Assembly (NCBI RefSeq): GCF_048159605.1
Contig: NZ_JBLREB010000001.1
Location: 62,001-126,000 of the forward strand
Direction of reading: 5' to 3'
From: Ectobacillus polymachus
Lineage (GTDB): Bacteria; Bacillota; Bacilli; Bacillales; Bacillaceae_G
Length of the DNA stretch: 64,000 nt
Part shown: positions 1-9,656 of the stretch, one piece after another
Position numbering within the stretch: the stretch's first letter is position 1
Layout: each line of letters begins with the position of its first letter
Notes under the pieces: generated by a model
Told to the model about the DNA's origin: nothing
Databases searched by the model: none
The model's input: the letters and a program-made list of their open reading frames with translations, nothing else
Program-made: the position numbers and the translations under genes

Positions 1-1026
1 GGTCTTCAAAATGATTTTATTGTTATAAAAAAAGATTCATCAGATATTTGGACAGTATATACTAAACAATATTTAAAAGTAGATAATAACGGAAATTATA
101 TAGATAGAACTCAAAGACCTATGGGAATAATAGATGCTTTTTCTAGTACACAAGGAAGTAAGGAGTTAGAAAAATACGAATTAGGAACTTTTTTTAGCTA
201 TCCAAAACCAACGAAATTGATTAAGTACTTAATAGATAGAATAGACAATAATAATGTAAGGATTGTAGATTTTTTTGCAGGGTCAGGAACAACTGCCGAT
301 GCAGTCATGCAATTAAATGCTGAGGATGGTGGAAATCGTCAGTATATCATGGTTCAAATTCCAGAAAAAACTTATTCACTCAATAGTGATGGAACAATGG
401 TGCCAAATAAAGGAAGCGAACCTGCCTTTAATGCAGGCTATATGTCTATTGATGAAATCAGTCGTGAACGAATTAAAAGAGTAAGCAAAAAAATTCAAGA
501 AGAAGCAGGTTTAACACTTTCTGAGAATTTTGATGGTGGATTTAAACATTATCGAGTTGTTTCACCAGAACAACCAACTTTGGATGATTTAGAAGCGTTT
601 GATATAGAAACAGGGTTATTTAAAGATAGTAGTGGTCAGTTAAGACAGCTATCAGAAAATGGATTTGATGATATGATTCAGCCTTTTTCTTCTGAAGGAT
701 TAAAAGTGAATGGAAACGCTAATGGAGAGGATACGATTATAACAACTTGGCTAGTATCAGATGGTTATAAAATGGATGTAGAGGTTGAAAGTATTGATTT
801 AAATGGTTATCAAGCAAGTTATGTAGATAATAGTCGTTTGTATTTAATTAACTCTCAATGGAATTCTGAACAAACGAGAGAACTTTTAAACTTGATAGGA
901 ACGAATAAATTGACTGTTCAAACGGTTGTTTTATATGGCTATTCATTTGAGTTAGAAAGTATAAGAGAATTGGAGCTTGGCTTGAAGCAATTAAATAGTA
1001 AAGTAAATTTAGTAAAGAGATATTAG
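1..1026 (+). CDS. Type III restriction-modification DNA methyltransferase (Mod), 3' part
   Basis: The reading frame is open from base 1 to the stop, so this is the C-terminal part of a gene that begins outside the window. It carries the SAM-binding motif FFAGSGTT (about bases 271-294) preceded by a FSYPKPTKLIKYL segment. This is the late position expected in beta-class N6-adenine methyltransferases of type III systems, where the catalytic DPPY motif lies earlier and is therefore not visible here. The stop is 18 bp before the Res start, so Mod and Res are probably co-transcribed. Mod would both methylate the recognition site and supply sequence specificity to Res. The family assignment rests on motif I plus the Res neighbour; target sequence unknown. 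Confidence 0.88.
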   Translation, partial: GLQNDFIVIKKDSSDIWTVYTKQYLKVDNNGNYIDRTQRPMGIIDAFSSTQGSKELEKYELGTFFSYPKPTKLIKYLIDRIDNNNVRIVDFFAGSGTTADAVMQLNAEDGGNRQYIMVQIPEKTYSLNSDGTMVPNKGSEPAFNAGYMSIDEISRERIKRVSKKIQEEAGLTLSENFDGGFKHYRVVSPEQPTLDDLEAFDIETGLFKDSSGQLRQLSENGFDDMIQPFSSEGLKVNGNANGEDTIITTWLVSDGYKMDVEVESIDLNGYQASYVDNSRLYLINSQWNSEQTRELLNLIGTNKLTVQTVVLYGYSFELESIRELELGLKQLNSKVNLVKRY

Positions 1027-1044
1027 AGAGGTAGTGAATAAAAG

Positions 1045-4020
1045 ATGAAAATATTATTAGAAGAACTACCTCACCAAGAAGATAGTTTAAAAGCCGTTAT
1101 GGAAAATTTGGAATTGATAGATAATATTTCTAGTGATTCTGATGCGAATGATGTATATGCTAACCCGTTAATTCGTGGAAGATATAATGAATCATCCAAT
1201 ATCGATGTAAAAATGGAGACTGGTACGGGGAAAACTTATGTTTATACGCGATTAATGTACGAAATGCATCAACAATATGATATTTTCAAATTTGTGATTG
1301 TAGTTCCAAGTCCCGCGATTAAAGAAGGGACTAAAAATTTCATACAAAGTGATTATGCGAAGCAACATTTCTCTCAATTTTATGAGAATACAAGAATTGA
1401 ACTAAATGTGATTAATGCGGGTGATTTTAAATCTAAATCTGGACGCAAAAATTTTCCAGCACAATTACTTAATTTTGTTGAAGGCAGTCGACAAAATTCA
1501 AATACGATTCAAGTGCTTTTAATAAATGCGGGAATGTTAAATTCCTCAAATATGAAGAAAAACGATTATGATCAGACATTAATTGGTGGCGTGACAAATC
1601 CAATTGAAGGGATTCAAAATACTCGTCCAGTAGTGATCATTGATGAACCACACCGTTTTCCAAGAAATAAGGCAAATTATCAAGCAATTGAAGCCATTAA
1701 ACCTCAAATGATTGTTCGTTTTGGTGCGACTTTTCCTGATATAACGGTAGGTAAAGGAAAAAATAAAATTATAAAGAAAGATTATTATCGTGGTAAACCG
1801 CAATTCGATTTGAATGCAATTGAAAGTTTTAATAATGGATTAGTTAAAGGAATTGATATTTATTATCCAAATTTAACGGAAGAACAAGCTCAAAACCGCT
1901 ACGTTGTAGACAGTGTAAGTGCAAAAGAATTAGTGCTTAAACAGAATGGAAAGAGTTGGACACTTCAAGTTGGCGATAATTTAGCGGAAGTAGACTCAGG
2001 TTTTGAAGGAGATATTGAGTATGCTGGTTCAAAAATATTGAGTAATGAATTGGAACTCGATAAAGGGATGAGTTTGATTCCTGGAACGTACCGTTCTTCT
2101 TATCAGGAACTAATCATTAAAGATGCGATTGATAAACATTTTGAAATCGAACAGGCAAATTTTTTAAGAAACATTCAAAGAGAAAACAATGCACCAAGAA
2201 TCAAAACATTAAGTCTTTTTTTCATTGATAACATTAATAGCTATCGTCAAGAGGATGGCTGGTTAAAAGAAACTTTTGAGCTTTTATTGAAAAAAAAGTT
2301 ATCTCGTTTGGTGTCAGAATATGAATTTAAACGTCTACCAAGAGAACAGGAGTACTTAGATTTTTTAAGAGCTACTCAAGCAAGCTTAAGTTTAGGAAGC
2401 AGTAAACAAAACGTACATGCAGGGTATTTTGGTGAAGATCAAGGTTCTGGTGATGAAGCTATTCAAATACAAGTAGATGATATTTTGAAAAACAAAGAAA
2501 AATTATTAAGCTTTAAAGATGAAAAAGGTGGTTGGCAAACAAGACGTTTCCTATTTTCTAAATGGACGTTACGCGAGGGTTGGGATAATCCTAATGTTTT
2601 TGTTATTGCCAAATTACGTACGTCTGGTAGTGAAAATAGTAAAATTCAAGAGGTTGGTCGGGGGTTGCGATTACCAGTTGATGAAACAGGACATCGTATT
2701 CAACAAGATGAATGGCCATCTAGGCTTGCCTTCTTAATTGGTTATGATGAAAAAGATTTTGCCCAAAAACTAGTAGGGGAAATTAATAGTGATGTAAAAA
2801 TTCAATTGAATGCAGAAAAACTAACAGAAGAGATGATTAAATTAATAGTCACGAAACGCCAAAAATCAGATCCAGAATTTACAGATGAAAAACTACTGAA
2901 GCATCTAGATGATTTAGGTATTATTAATCGAAAAAATGAGTTTAAACAATCTGTTGATATTGAAGGTGTTCAAAAAGATGGTTTTAAATGGATGCTTGAA
3001 CTTTATCCTGAATTGAATACTAATCGACTACGTGAAGGTAAGGTTAGAGATACAACTAAAACTACAACAAAAGTTCGAGTAAAACTAAGAAAAGAAAATT
3101 GGGGAAAAGTGAAAGAGTTATGGCAACAATTTTCGAACCGTTATATGTTGGAATTTGAACGTATCCCAGAAACAATTAGTTTTATGGCTGAGCAAATAGT
3201 TGGTAACCCCGATTTATATGAGCGTGAAGTTCCTATGCAAATCAAAGAGTCACTACATGCAAGTGACGATAAAGGGAGTGTTAGCCTACGTGAACAAGAA
3301 ACGGAATATCAACGAATGTACTTGCCAGGTATGACTTATGGTAAGTTTATCAAAGCAATTAATGTAGCAGCAGGTATACCTGTCAAAGAGGTTCATACAA
3401 ATTTACTTAAACTTATGAGATCAGCTTTAAAAGGTGATGCTAGATATTTGAGTGAATTATCTCTTAATAATATTACCAGAGAATTTAAAAAGAGATTTGA
3501 AGAAGTATTTGCACAAGCTTATGAATACAAGAAGTTAGATTTTCAAGCTCGTACATCTATTTATAATCCTGAAATGGATAATTTTGTGGATGATATCAAT
3601 GCAGAAGTTATTGGTGTAAATATAGATGAACGAGCACAAGAAGATAAACGCTATCTCTATGAACTTCCTCCGATGAGATACGATAGTGTAACACCGGAAA
3701 GAGAGCTATTACGACATGGATATAATGAAAAGGTCACTGTTTTTGGAAAACTACCAAAACGTGCAATTCAGGTTCCAAAATATACTGGTGGATCAACAAC
3801 GCCAGACTTTATTTATATAATTGAAAAAAAAGATGATACATGTGTGTATTTGCTTGTTGAGACAAAAGCTGAAAATATGCGGGTAGAAGATCAACGAATT
3901 ATCGAGATTCAAAAGAAATTCTTTGATACGTTGAAAGAACATCATGTTGAATTTGAAGAAGCTACTAGTGCGCAACAAGTATATTCTATGATTAGAAAAC
4001 TGTCTGAGAGTGAGGAATAA
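1045..4020 (+). CDS. Type III restriction enzyme, Res subunit (helicase-nuclease)
   Basis: A 991-residue DEAD-like ATPase/translocase with a C-terminal nuclease, the usual size for Res. Walker A is METGTGKT (GTGKT at residues 60-64), the Walker B box is DEPH (200-203), and the C-terminal helicase lobe holds RTSGSENSKIQEVGRGLRLP (motif VI-like). A PD-(D/E)XK nuclease core is visible near the end as TPDF (about 919-922) and LLVETKAE (E939, K941). With Mod it forms a complex that cleaves DNA after ATP-driven sliding between inversely oriented sites (family knowledge). It follows Mod closely and its 3' end abuts the ParB-like gene, so it sits second in a four-gene operon. It appears intact. Confidence 0.93.
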   Translation: MKILLEELPHQEDSLKAVMENLELIDNISSDSDANDVYANPLIRGRYNESSNIDVKMETGTGKTYVYTRLMYEMHQQYDIFKFVIVVPSPAIKEGTKNFIQSDYAKQHFSQFYENTRIELNVINAGDFKSKSGRKNFPAQLLNFVEGSRQNSNTIQVLLINAGMLNSSNMKKNDYDQTLIGGVTNPIEGIQNTRPVVIIDEPHRFPRNKANYQAIEAIKPQMIVRFGATFPDITVGKGKNKIIKKDYYRGKPQFDLNAIESFNNGLVKGIDIYYPNLTEEQAQNRYVVDSVSAKELVLKQNGKSWTLQVGDNLAEVDSGFEGDIEYAGSKILSNELELDKGMSLIPGTYRSSYQELIIKDAIDKHFEIEQANFLRNIQRENNAPRIKTLSLFFIDNINSYRQEDGWLKETFELLLKKKLSRLVSEYEFKRLPREQEYLDFLRATQASLSLGSSKQNVHAGYFGEDQGSGDEAIQIQVDDILKNKEKLLSFKDEKGGWQTRRFLFSKWTLREGWDNPNVFVIAKLRTSGSENSKIQEVGRGLRLPVDETGHRIQQDEWPSRLAFLIGYDEKDFAQKLVGEINSDVKIQLNAEKLTEEMIKLIVTKRQKSDPEFTDEKLLKHLDDLGIINRKNEFKQSVDIEGVQKDGFKWMLELYPELNTNRLREGKVRDTTKTTTKVRVKLRKENWGKVKELWQQFSNRYMLEFERIPETISFMAEQIVGNPDLYEREVPMQIKESLHASDDKGSVSLREQETEYQRMYLPGMTYGKFIKAINVAAGIPVKEVHTNLLKLMRSALKGDARYLSELSLNNITREFKKRFEEVFAQAYEYKKLDFQARTSIYNPEMDNFVDDINAEVIGVNIDERAQEDKRYLYELPPMRYDSVTPERELLRHGYNEKVTVFGKLPKRAIQVPKYTGGSTTPDFIYIIEKKDDTCVYLLVETKAENMRVEDQRIIEIQKKFFDTLKEHHVEFEEATSAQQVYSMIRKLSESEE

Positions 4021-4024
4021 GTTA

Positions 4025-5302
4025 ATGGATAAAAATATTTCATTATTAGAATTAGTTCAAACGGGTCAATTGATAAAAACTGGAGCAAAACCTAAATTAC
4101 CAATACAAATTCCAAATGTAAATGATGGTATGTTAGATGTTTACCGTATTCCCTTAGAACATCTTTATTATAATAACGAGAATGGCCGAATCGCTTCGGC
4201 TATTTCTCGGCAAGATGTTCAAATTGACCCAACATTAGATAGTGAAAATGCTGAATACAATCAACTGATAGAAAAAATGATCATTGAAGATAATCCGGGA
4301 AAATTAAATAAGACAAAAAAATCTATCAAAATAGATGGTCAAAAAGTTTTTGGATATGTGTTAGCAGATGGTCGAGTGATTGATGGAAATAGACGATATA
4401 CTGCTTTGAGACAACTAGCAAAAGAGACTGGTGAAACTTACATGTTTGAAGCAGTTATCTTGCCATTTACCTATGAATCAAAGACAGAAAGAGCTGAAAT
4501 TAAACGACTTGAACTCGCAATTCAAATGGGAACAGAAGAAAGACAGGCATATGATCCTGTAGATTTATCTGTAGATATTTACCAGACTGTAGTAGTTGAT
4601 CAGTTGATTAGTGAAGCGGATTATTCCAAAGAAGCAAAAATTAGTAAAAAAGAAGTATCAGACCGTATAGAGACAGTCTTATTAATGCAAGACTATTTAA
4701 ATTTCATTAATGCAAAATCTAATGCATTTCATATTATTAAAGATACTAAACTTTATACTCCACTTTTTGAACTTTCAAAAAAACTATCTAGGCAATTTCC
4801 CAAAAAGGGGCCGGTATATGAACAATCAAAAATTACTACTTTTGCTTTGTTAAGTAAAATGTTATCAGTTGGGGATGATATTGGGAGAGATATTCGAGAG
4901 TATTATAAAAATATTTTAGCAACTGATGCGAATAACAACTTTAATGAATCGGTTGAAGACGCAATTAACGATTTACAGGACAAACTGGAAGAAAAAACAA
5001 TAAATTCTGCTACTGAGCTTCGACGTGCTTTAGAAACAACAACGCAAGAATTAAGAGAGATAAATTCAGAATTTGTTCGAACTATGAATCGACAAAATCG
5101 CGGAAAAAATGTGGATAGTTTTATAGGTGACGTTAAAGAGACTTTAAATAGTTTAAAAGATATGCAAAAAGGCGACGGATTAACTGGGAACTTGAACTTT
5201 AATAATTTTAGTAAAGATCAAATTAATGAAATTCGAGAGTGTTTAATTCAAATAAACTTAATAAGTAGAGAGTTGATAGAAATTTATGACGATGAAATCT
5301 AA
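4025..5302 (+). CDS. ParB/Srx-fold-like protein in a type III RM operon
   Basis: A 425-residue protein. The N-terminal third has YVLADGRVIDGNRRYTAL (DGNRR near residues 120-124), which resembles the ParB/sulfiredoxin-fold signature (xxGxRRxxA) seen in ParB, DndB-like and nucleotide-hydrolysing ParB-like proteins. The remainder is mostly helical with a charged coiled-coil-like stretch (about 300-370). I prefer ATG 4025 because GAGG lies 9 bp upstream; a GTG at 4010 would overlap Res. The gene lies between Res and a SNF2 helicase with which it overlaps by 17 bp, so it is probably a functional part of the cassette. Whether it binds DNA or hydrolyses nucleotides is not shown. It is not part of canonical type III systems. 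Confidence 0.7.
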   Translation: MDKNISLLELVQTGQLIKTGAKPKLPIQIPNVNDGMLDVYRIPLEHLYYNNENGRIASAISRQDVQIDPTLDSENAEYNQLIEKMIIEDNPGKLNKTKKSIKIDGQKVFGYVLADGRVIDGNRRYTALRQLAKETGETYMFEAVILPFTYESKTERAEIKRLELAIQMGTEERQAYDPVDLSVDIYQTVVVDQLISEADYSKEAKISKKEVSDRIETVLLMQDYLNFINAKSNAFHIIKDTKLYTPLFELSKKLSRQFPKKGPVYEQSKITTFALLSKMLSVGDDIGRDIREYYKNILATDANNNFNESVEDAINDLQDKLEEKTINSATELRRALETTTQELREINSEFVRTMNRQNRGKNVDSFIGDVKETLNSLKDMQKGDGLTGNLNFNNFSKDQINEIRECLIQINLISRELIEIYDDEI

Positions 5303-7199
5303 TCCTAAGCTTGTTACTGTAGTATTTGATGAAAAAGAATTTTTTCAACTTCAAGATACACCGGATGAATATTTTAAACAAAGCAGAGTGAAACGCATTT
5401 TAGATCGTTATCAAAGTTATTTTGTTAACTTTGATGACCTATTGATTGATAGTAAAATTAGTTATGTATCGTTACAAGAACTGATTGAAAAGATCAACAG
5501 AGAGTTATCCCGGGTAAGTGCCGGATCATTAGTGATTAGTTCTGAAATTCAAGCATATATTCAACAAAATAAATATGCGATTAAAGAGCAACGCATCGCA
5601 GGAAGCACGATTAAATCATCTGATGAACGATGGAAAGATGAGCTAAATACATTTAAGAATATTTTAGATGAAGAAATAACTCGACCATTGAAACCAGAAC
5701 AGTTACAAGCGAGTTTTTATTTAGCTACGATGAAAAAAGCTGCTAACTTTTCTGTTCCTGGTGCAGGTAAGACTGCTATGATGTACGGAGCATTTGCTTA
5801 TTTAAGCAGTAAAAAAATTGGACAGGTGAGGCAATTATTAGTTGTCTCACCAATCAATGCCTTTGAAGCTTGGCGTACAGAATATATTGAGGTATTTAAA
5901 GAAAAACGTTTTTTGAACTATATGAATTTAAGAGATGCTAAATACCGAAATATCGGAAAGATTCGAACAGATTGGGGAAAAAGTGACGTCATCGTTATCA
6001 ATTATGAAGCTTTAGAAGGGAAACTAGCTATTTTAAATGAATTAATTGATGAACATACGATGATTGTATTTGACGAAGTTCACCGTGTAAAAGGGGTAGG
6101 GGGAAGACGAGCTATGGTAGCTTTAAACCTTGGCCCAAAAGTACAATATCATTATGTTTTGACAGGAACTCCGATACCTAATAGTTATAAAGATATCTAC
6201 AATTTTTTACACCTACTTTATGATAAAGAATATGATTCTTTCTTTGGCTGGGAAGTAAGTGATTTAGAAAATCCTGAAGTTGAAGAGATTAATAATCGTA
6301 TTCAGCCTTTCTTTTGGAGAACTAATAAATTCGATTTAAAAGTACCGGAAGCAGAACCAGACAAATTGATTGTTGTCGAACCTAATGAAAAGCAAAAACA
6401 ATTAGTTCAAACAATATATGAAAACGAAGGGAATATTTTATCTCTTTATTTAAGATTATTGCAAGCGTCTACAAATCCTGCTTTATTGTTAGATAAAATT
6501 GAATATCAAGAATTAGGACTTTTAGATGATGAATTTGATTTATCACAAGTTAATGCCTTAAATGATGAAGAAAGAGAAATAGCAAGAAGACGAGCCTATC
6601 AACAATTACAAGTAGACACAATTCCATCTGCAAAATTTGAAAAAGGCATTCAATTAATCACCGAATTAGTGAAGAATGGAAAAAAAGTGATTGTGTGGGG
6701 AATGTTCGTAAAAACGATGCAAAAGATTAAACACGAATTACAACAAAAAGGTATATCTGTAAATTTAGTTTATGGAGGAACAGCTAAGGATGAACGTGTT
6801 GAATTGATTAATGATTTTCGTGATGGTGATGTAGAAGTAATGATTTCTAATCCAAATACTTTAGGAGAATCTATTTCGTTACATCAAACTGTTCATGATG
6901 CTATTTATTTTGAATACAACTTCAACCTAACATTTATGTTGCAATCTAGAGATCGTATCCATCGGCTAGGATTAAAAGATGATCAATACACACGATATTA
7001 TTATTTGATGACAGAAGGCGACAGAGCTCATGGTGGATTTATTGATCAAGCAGTATATAAACGGTTGAAAGACAAAGAACAAGTAATGCTTGATGCTATT
7101 GATGGTGAATTACTGATTCCAGAGGTAACGGATGACTACCTAAATGATGTGAAAAGTATTATTCAAAATTACTCTGAATCTAACACAATTAATTTCTGA
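5286..7199 (+). CDS. SNF2/SWI2-type DEAD-like helicase
   Basis: A 637-residue superfamily 2 ATPase. The N-terminal 130 residues are unassigned. Motif I is FSVPGAGKTAMMY (GAGKT 159-163), motif II is DEVH (263-266), motif III is LTGTPIPNSYKD, and the second lobe contains YGGTAKDERVELINDF, ISNPNTLGESISLH and QSRDRIHRLGLKDD, the typical SNF2 motif VI. Such proteins translocate on double-stranded DNA and accompany several defence systems (for example DISARM drmD). It overlaps the ParB-like gene by 17 bp, indicating translational coupling, and closes the operon. No nuclease domain is visible, so Res would be the only nuclease of the set. ATG 5292 is an alternative start. Confidence 0.88.
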   Translation: MTMKSNPKLVTVVFDEKEFFQLQDTPDEYFKQSRVKRILDRYQSYFVNFDDLLIDSKISYVSLQELIEKINRELSRVSAGSLVISSEIQAYIQQNKYAIKEQRIAGSTIKSSDERWKDELNTFKNILDEEITRPLKPEQLQASFYLATMKKAANFSVPGAGKTAMMYGAFAYLSSKKIGQVRQLLVVSPINAFEAWRTEYIEVFKEKRFLNYMNLRDAKYRNIGKIRTDWGKSDVIVINYEALEGKLAILNELIDEHTMIVFDEVHRVKGVGGRRAMVALNLGPKVQYHYVLTGTPIPNSYKDIYNFLHLLYDKEYDSFFGWEVSDLENPEVEEINNRIQPFFWRTNKFDLKVPEAEPDKLIVVEPNEKQKQLVQTIYENEGNILSLYLRLLQASTNPALLLDKIEYQELGLLDDEFDLSQVNALNDEEREIARRRAYQQLQVDTIPSAKFEKGIQLITELVKNGKKVIVWGMFVKTMQKIKHELQQKGISVNLVYGGTAKDERVELINDFRDGDVEVMISNPNTLGESISLHQTVHDAIYFEYNFNLTFMLQSRDRIHRLGLKDDQYTRYYYLMTEGDRAHGGFIDQAVYKRLKDKEQVMLDAIDGELLIPEVTDDYLNDVKSIIQNYSESNTINF

Positions 7200-7248
7200 A
7201 ATGACTCCTCATAAAATATTTTGTTTAAATGAATAAAGTGACATAAAA

Positions 7249-7356
7249 GGAAGACCTTTTCCTGCTAGAATTAAAGTCACCATAACCAATCCTAGAATAG
7301 AGGTCTTCCCTATGAATAAGTTTACAACAGAACTTGTCGATGCACTTGATGAATAG
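7249..7356 (+). mobile_element. Possible IS256-like insertion sequence 5' remnant
   Basis: Two perfect 9-bp inverted arms (GGAAGACCT at 7249-7257 and AGGTCTTCC at 7301-7309) precede a 14-codon open frame, MNKFTTELVDALDE, that starts at 7312 and stops at 7356. The peptide resembles the N-terminus of IS256-type transposases, which commonly open with MN..T..L..AL. The rest of the transposase is not found, so this is at most an end fragment. It sits immediately behind the Mod-Res operon. The assignment is tentative. Confidence 0.3.
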
Positions 7357-8012
7357 ATTTTATGTGAATTGATTTTCTAGCTAAAGTGCAGCCATTTACA
7401 CAAAAATATTAACGTTCTCCGATAAAATACTAGGTTCTAACTAATGGAGATACTAATATTATCAGATTTCTATGGAGTTTTAATCAATCCTTTTTATAAA
7501 AACTAAATCTATTTAAAAACCAAACCCACTCATTTTGATCAATCTTTTTTCAAAACAAGTGGTAACCTACTTTTAATCAAACTTTATTTCAAAGCTACAC
7601 CTGGAATAAAATTGTTCTTTTTCTAAAAAAGATATAAAAGAGTTTAAAGATATGGGTTAAGATAATGATATTACCTTTTTACACAACGATAAGATTATAA
7701 ATGAATTAAAACGTTGTTTGAAGATCTTAGGAATCGATATAGAATTAAGATATCTATTACTTAGCTGAAAAAACAAAATATACATGAAAAAGTATGTGAT
7801 TCGTTATTACAAAAAATGAGTTCCTCTTACATAAATGGACGAAGGAAATCCGTGGATATCGATTACATTATTATTTTTATTGGAGGAAATAAGAAGCGGG
7901 GGAAAAGAGGAAAAATGGGATGTCTTTACTAACTTAATACTGAAGTATGTAATTTACAATATATTTCTTTATTGTAAAATGATCCGTAATCCTAATAAAA
8001 TGAGTGGTTGAT
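7357..8012. other. Gene-free AT-rich stretch between RM cassette and RT operon
   Basis: About 650 bp without a credible complete gene. Around 7666-7770 a short open segment on the + strand reads like protein (NDITFLHNDKIINELKRCLK) and then stops, suggesting decayed coding DNA of unknown type. No tRNA or CRISPR repeats were seen. A structured RNA accompanying the downstream reverse transcriptase could lie in the last 200 bases, but I see no strong hairpin. Confidence 0.5.
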
Positions 8013-9656
8013 ATGATAAACAGTAAAGATTTTTTAAATTCTATTGATAAAGAGTTTTGGAACACAGTCACAAAAAGGTTGAAATATGAAGATGTCATTA
8101 AGTTTAATGATGTCGAAAAGGAGTCTTTTTTAGTTGCATTGATAAATGAAATAAATAGCTATAATTATAATGTTTCTACCCCTAATTATTCTTTTTTGCC
8201 CAAAAATAATGGTGTTTTAAGAAGAATAAAGGTATTTAATATAAAGGATTTTTCTGTATATTATTATTGTGTAAAAAAGTTACAAGACGAACTTTCAAAA
8301 AAAATAAATCAAATTAAAAATGTATTTGGAGGATTTAAATTCTCGTCAGACAATAAATCGATTACAAAGAATTTTTTTCACGGCTTGCAACAAGAGTCGG
8401 AATATGAGGTATTACTTTCAAAGTATGAGTTTAGAAAAGATTGGTCTGACTATCAAAATATGGCTAAAGAGGCATACAATGATGGCTATAAATATTTTCT
8501 ACACATTGATATCGCACATTTTTATGATGATATTAATTTGGATATTCTAGAGAGATTTATAAGAAATGGGATTAATGATAAATCAAATATAATTGATTTA
8601 CTCTTTAATTTCCTTAGGCTATCTGATAAAAAGGATATTGGCTACTCAAGTAATAATGTTGGAATTCCACAAGAGGAATTGGGAGCAATGTCTAGAATTT
8701 TGGCAAACTTTTATCTTGTAAGATTTGATGAAGAAATCATTAAATATCTAAATAATTTCTTGGGTATAGATAAATATGTATATTTAAGATATTCTGATGA
8801 TATGTGGATTTGCTTTAATGATAAAAAAATATATGCAAACAATATTATTCAAAAATCGTCACTGCTATTAAACAAATTAAAACTCCATATAAATCAAAAA
8901 ACTAAGGTATATACACGAAAAGGATTTGAAGATTACTGGATGTTTAATGAATGGGATATTGTTCATACAAATAAAAAAAATAAGAAATACTTACTTAGCA
9001 AATATTTCTTATTTATCAAACACAAAAAAGGACGTTGGTCTTCTATATCTAAATACATAATGAAGGTAATTATATCTGATAAAAAAAACCTTAGTTTGTT
9101 CCAGAGTTATAGTGAGGGTAGAGATTTACTTTTTTCACTTATAGATAATCCAGACTTTTCGTTAAATCTTGAAGAAAAACACTATCGATTCTTAGTGGAA
9201 TTAATACATATTTATCCTAAATTAATAGATGAAATGATGAAATATATATATGGTCCAAATAATATTTACCCTAATGTTGAGCATTTTATACTTAATTTAT
9301 TAATTAAATCCCCATATAATAAAAGTATACTTAATTTTATGATCCGTTACCTAAGTCATAAAAAAGAGAACGTATTCCATTGGTATTCAAGATGTTTATG
9401 TATAAAGTATATATGTAAAAATTTATCTAACATACGAAATAAAGGATTATATATAAAGCATTTGAATTCAATAATACTAGCTAATATATCGAGAGTGTTT
9501 AATGAATATGAAAGAAGATATATCATTTATTTCTTATATCTGTATGGAGATATAGCTTCTGAAAAAATTATAATGAAATATTTCCAACTACCTAATGACT
9601 TAGCTTTTATAGGATTTCTTAAGAATAAACCAATCGTACAAAGGGGAAAAAAATGA
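8013..9656 (+). CDS. Abi/UG-type reverse transcriptase (candidate defence RT)
   Basis: A 547-residue protein with a reverse-transcriptase palm: motif A HIDIAHFYDDI (catalytic Asp near residue 166), a GIPQEELGAMSRILANFYL block (about 217-235, equivalent to the GIPQ/LA motif), and motif C RYSDD (YSDD near 260-263). Both catalytic Asp residues of motif C are present. The C-terminal half (about 280-547) has no X/maturase or endonuclease domain and reads as helical repeats, as in Abi/UG-class RTs, so group II intron or retron maturase function is unlikely. ATG 8013 is chosen; a GTG at 8004 is in frame. It overlaps the downstream NUDIX gene by 4 bp (ATGA). GC content is clearly lower than in the neighbours, consistent with transfer. 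The exact UG subgroup cannot be decided by eye. Confidence 0.85.
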   Translation: MINSKDFLNSIDKEFWNTVTKRLKYEDVIKFNDVEKESFLVALINEINSYNYNVSTPNYSFLPKNNGVLRRIKVFNIKDFSVYYYCVKKLQDELSKKINQIKNVFGGFKFSSDNKSITKNFFHGLQQESEYEVLLSKYEFRKDWSDYQNMAKEAYNDGYKYFLHIDIAHFYDDINLDILERFIRNGINDKSNIIDLLFNFLRLSDKKDIGYSSNNVGIPQEELGAMSRILANFYLVRFDEEIIKYLNNFLGIDKYVYLRYSDDMWICFNDKKIYANNIIQKSSLLLNKLKLHINQKTKVYTRKGFEDYWMFNEWDIVHTNKKNKKYLLSKYFLFIKHKKGRWSSISKYIMKVIISDKKNLSLFQSYSEGRDLLFSLIDNPDFSLNLEEKHYRFLVELIHIYPKLIDEMMKYIYGPNNIYPNVEHFILNLLIKSPYNKSILNFMIRYLSHKKENVFHWYSRCLCIKYICKNLSNIRNKGLYIKHLNSIILANISRVFNEYERRYIIYFLYLYGDIASEKIIMKYFQLPNDLAFIGFLKNKPIVQRGKK

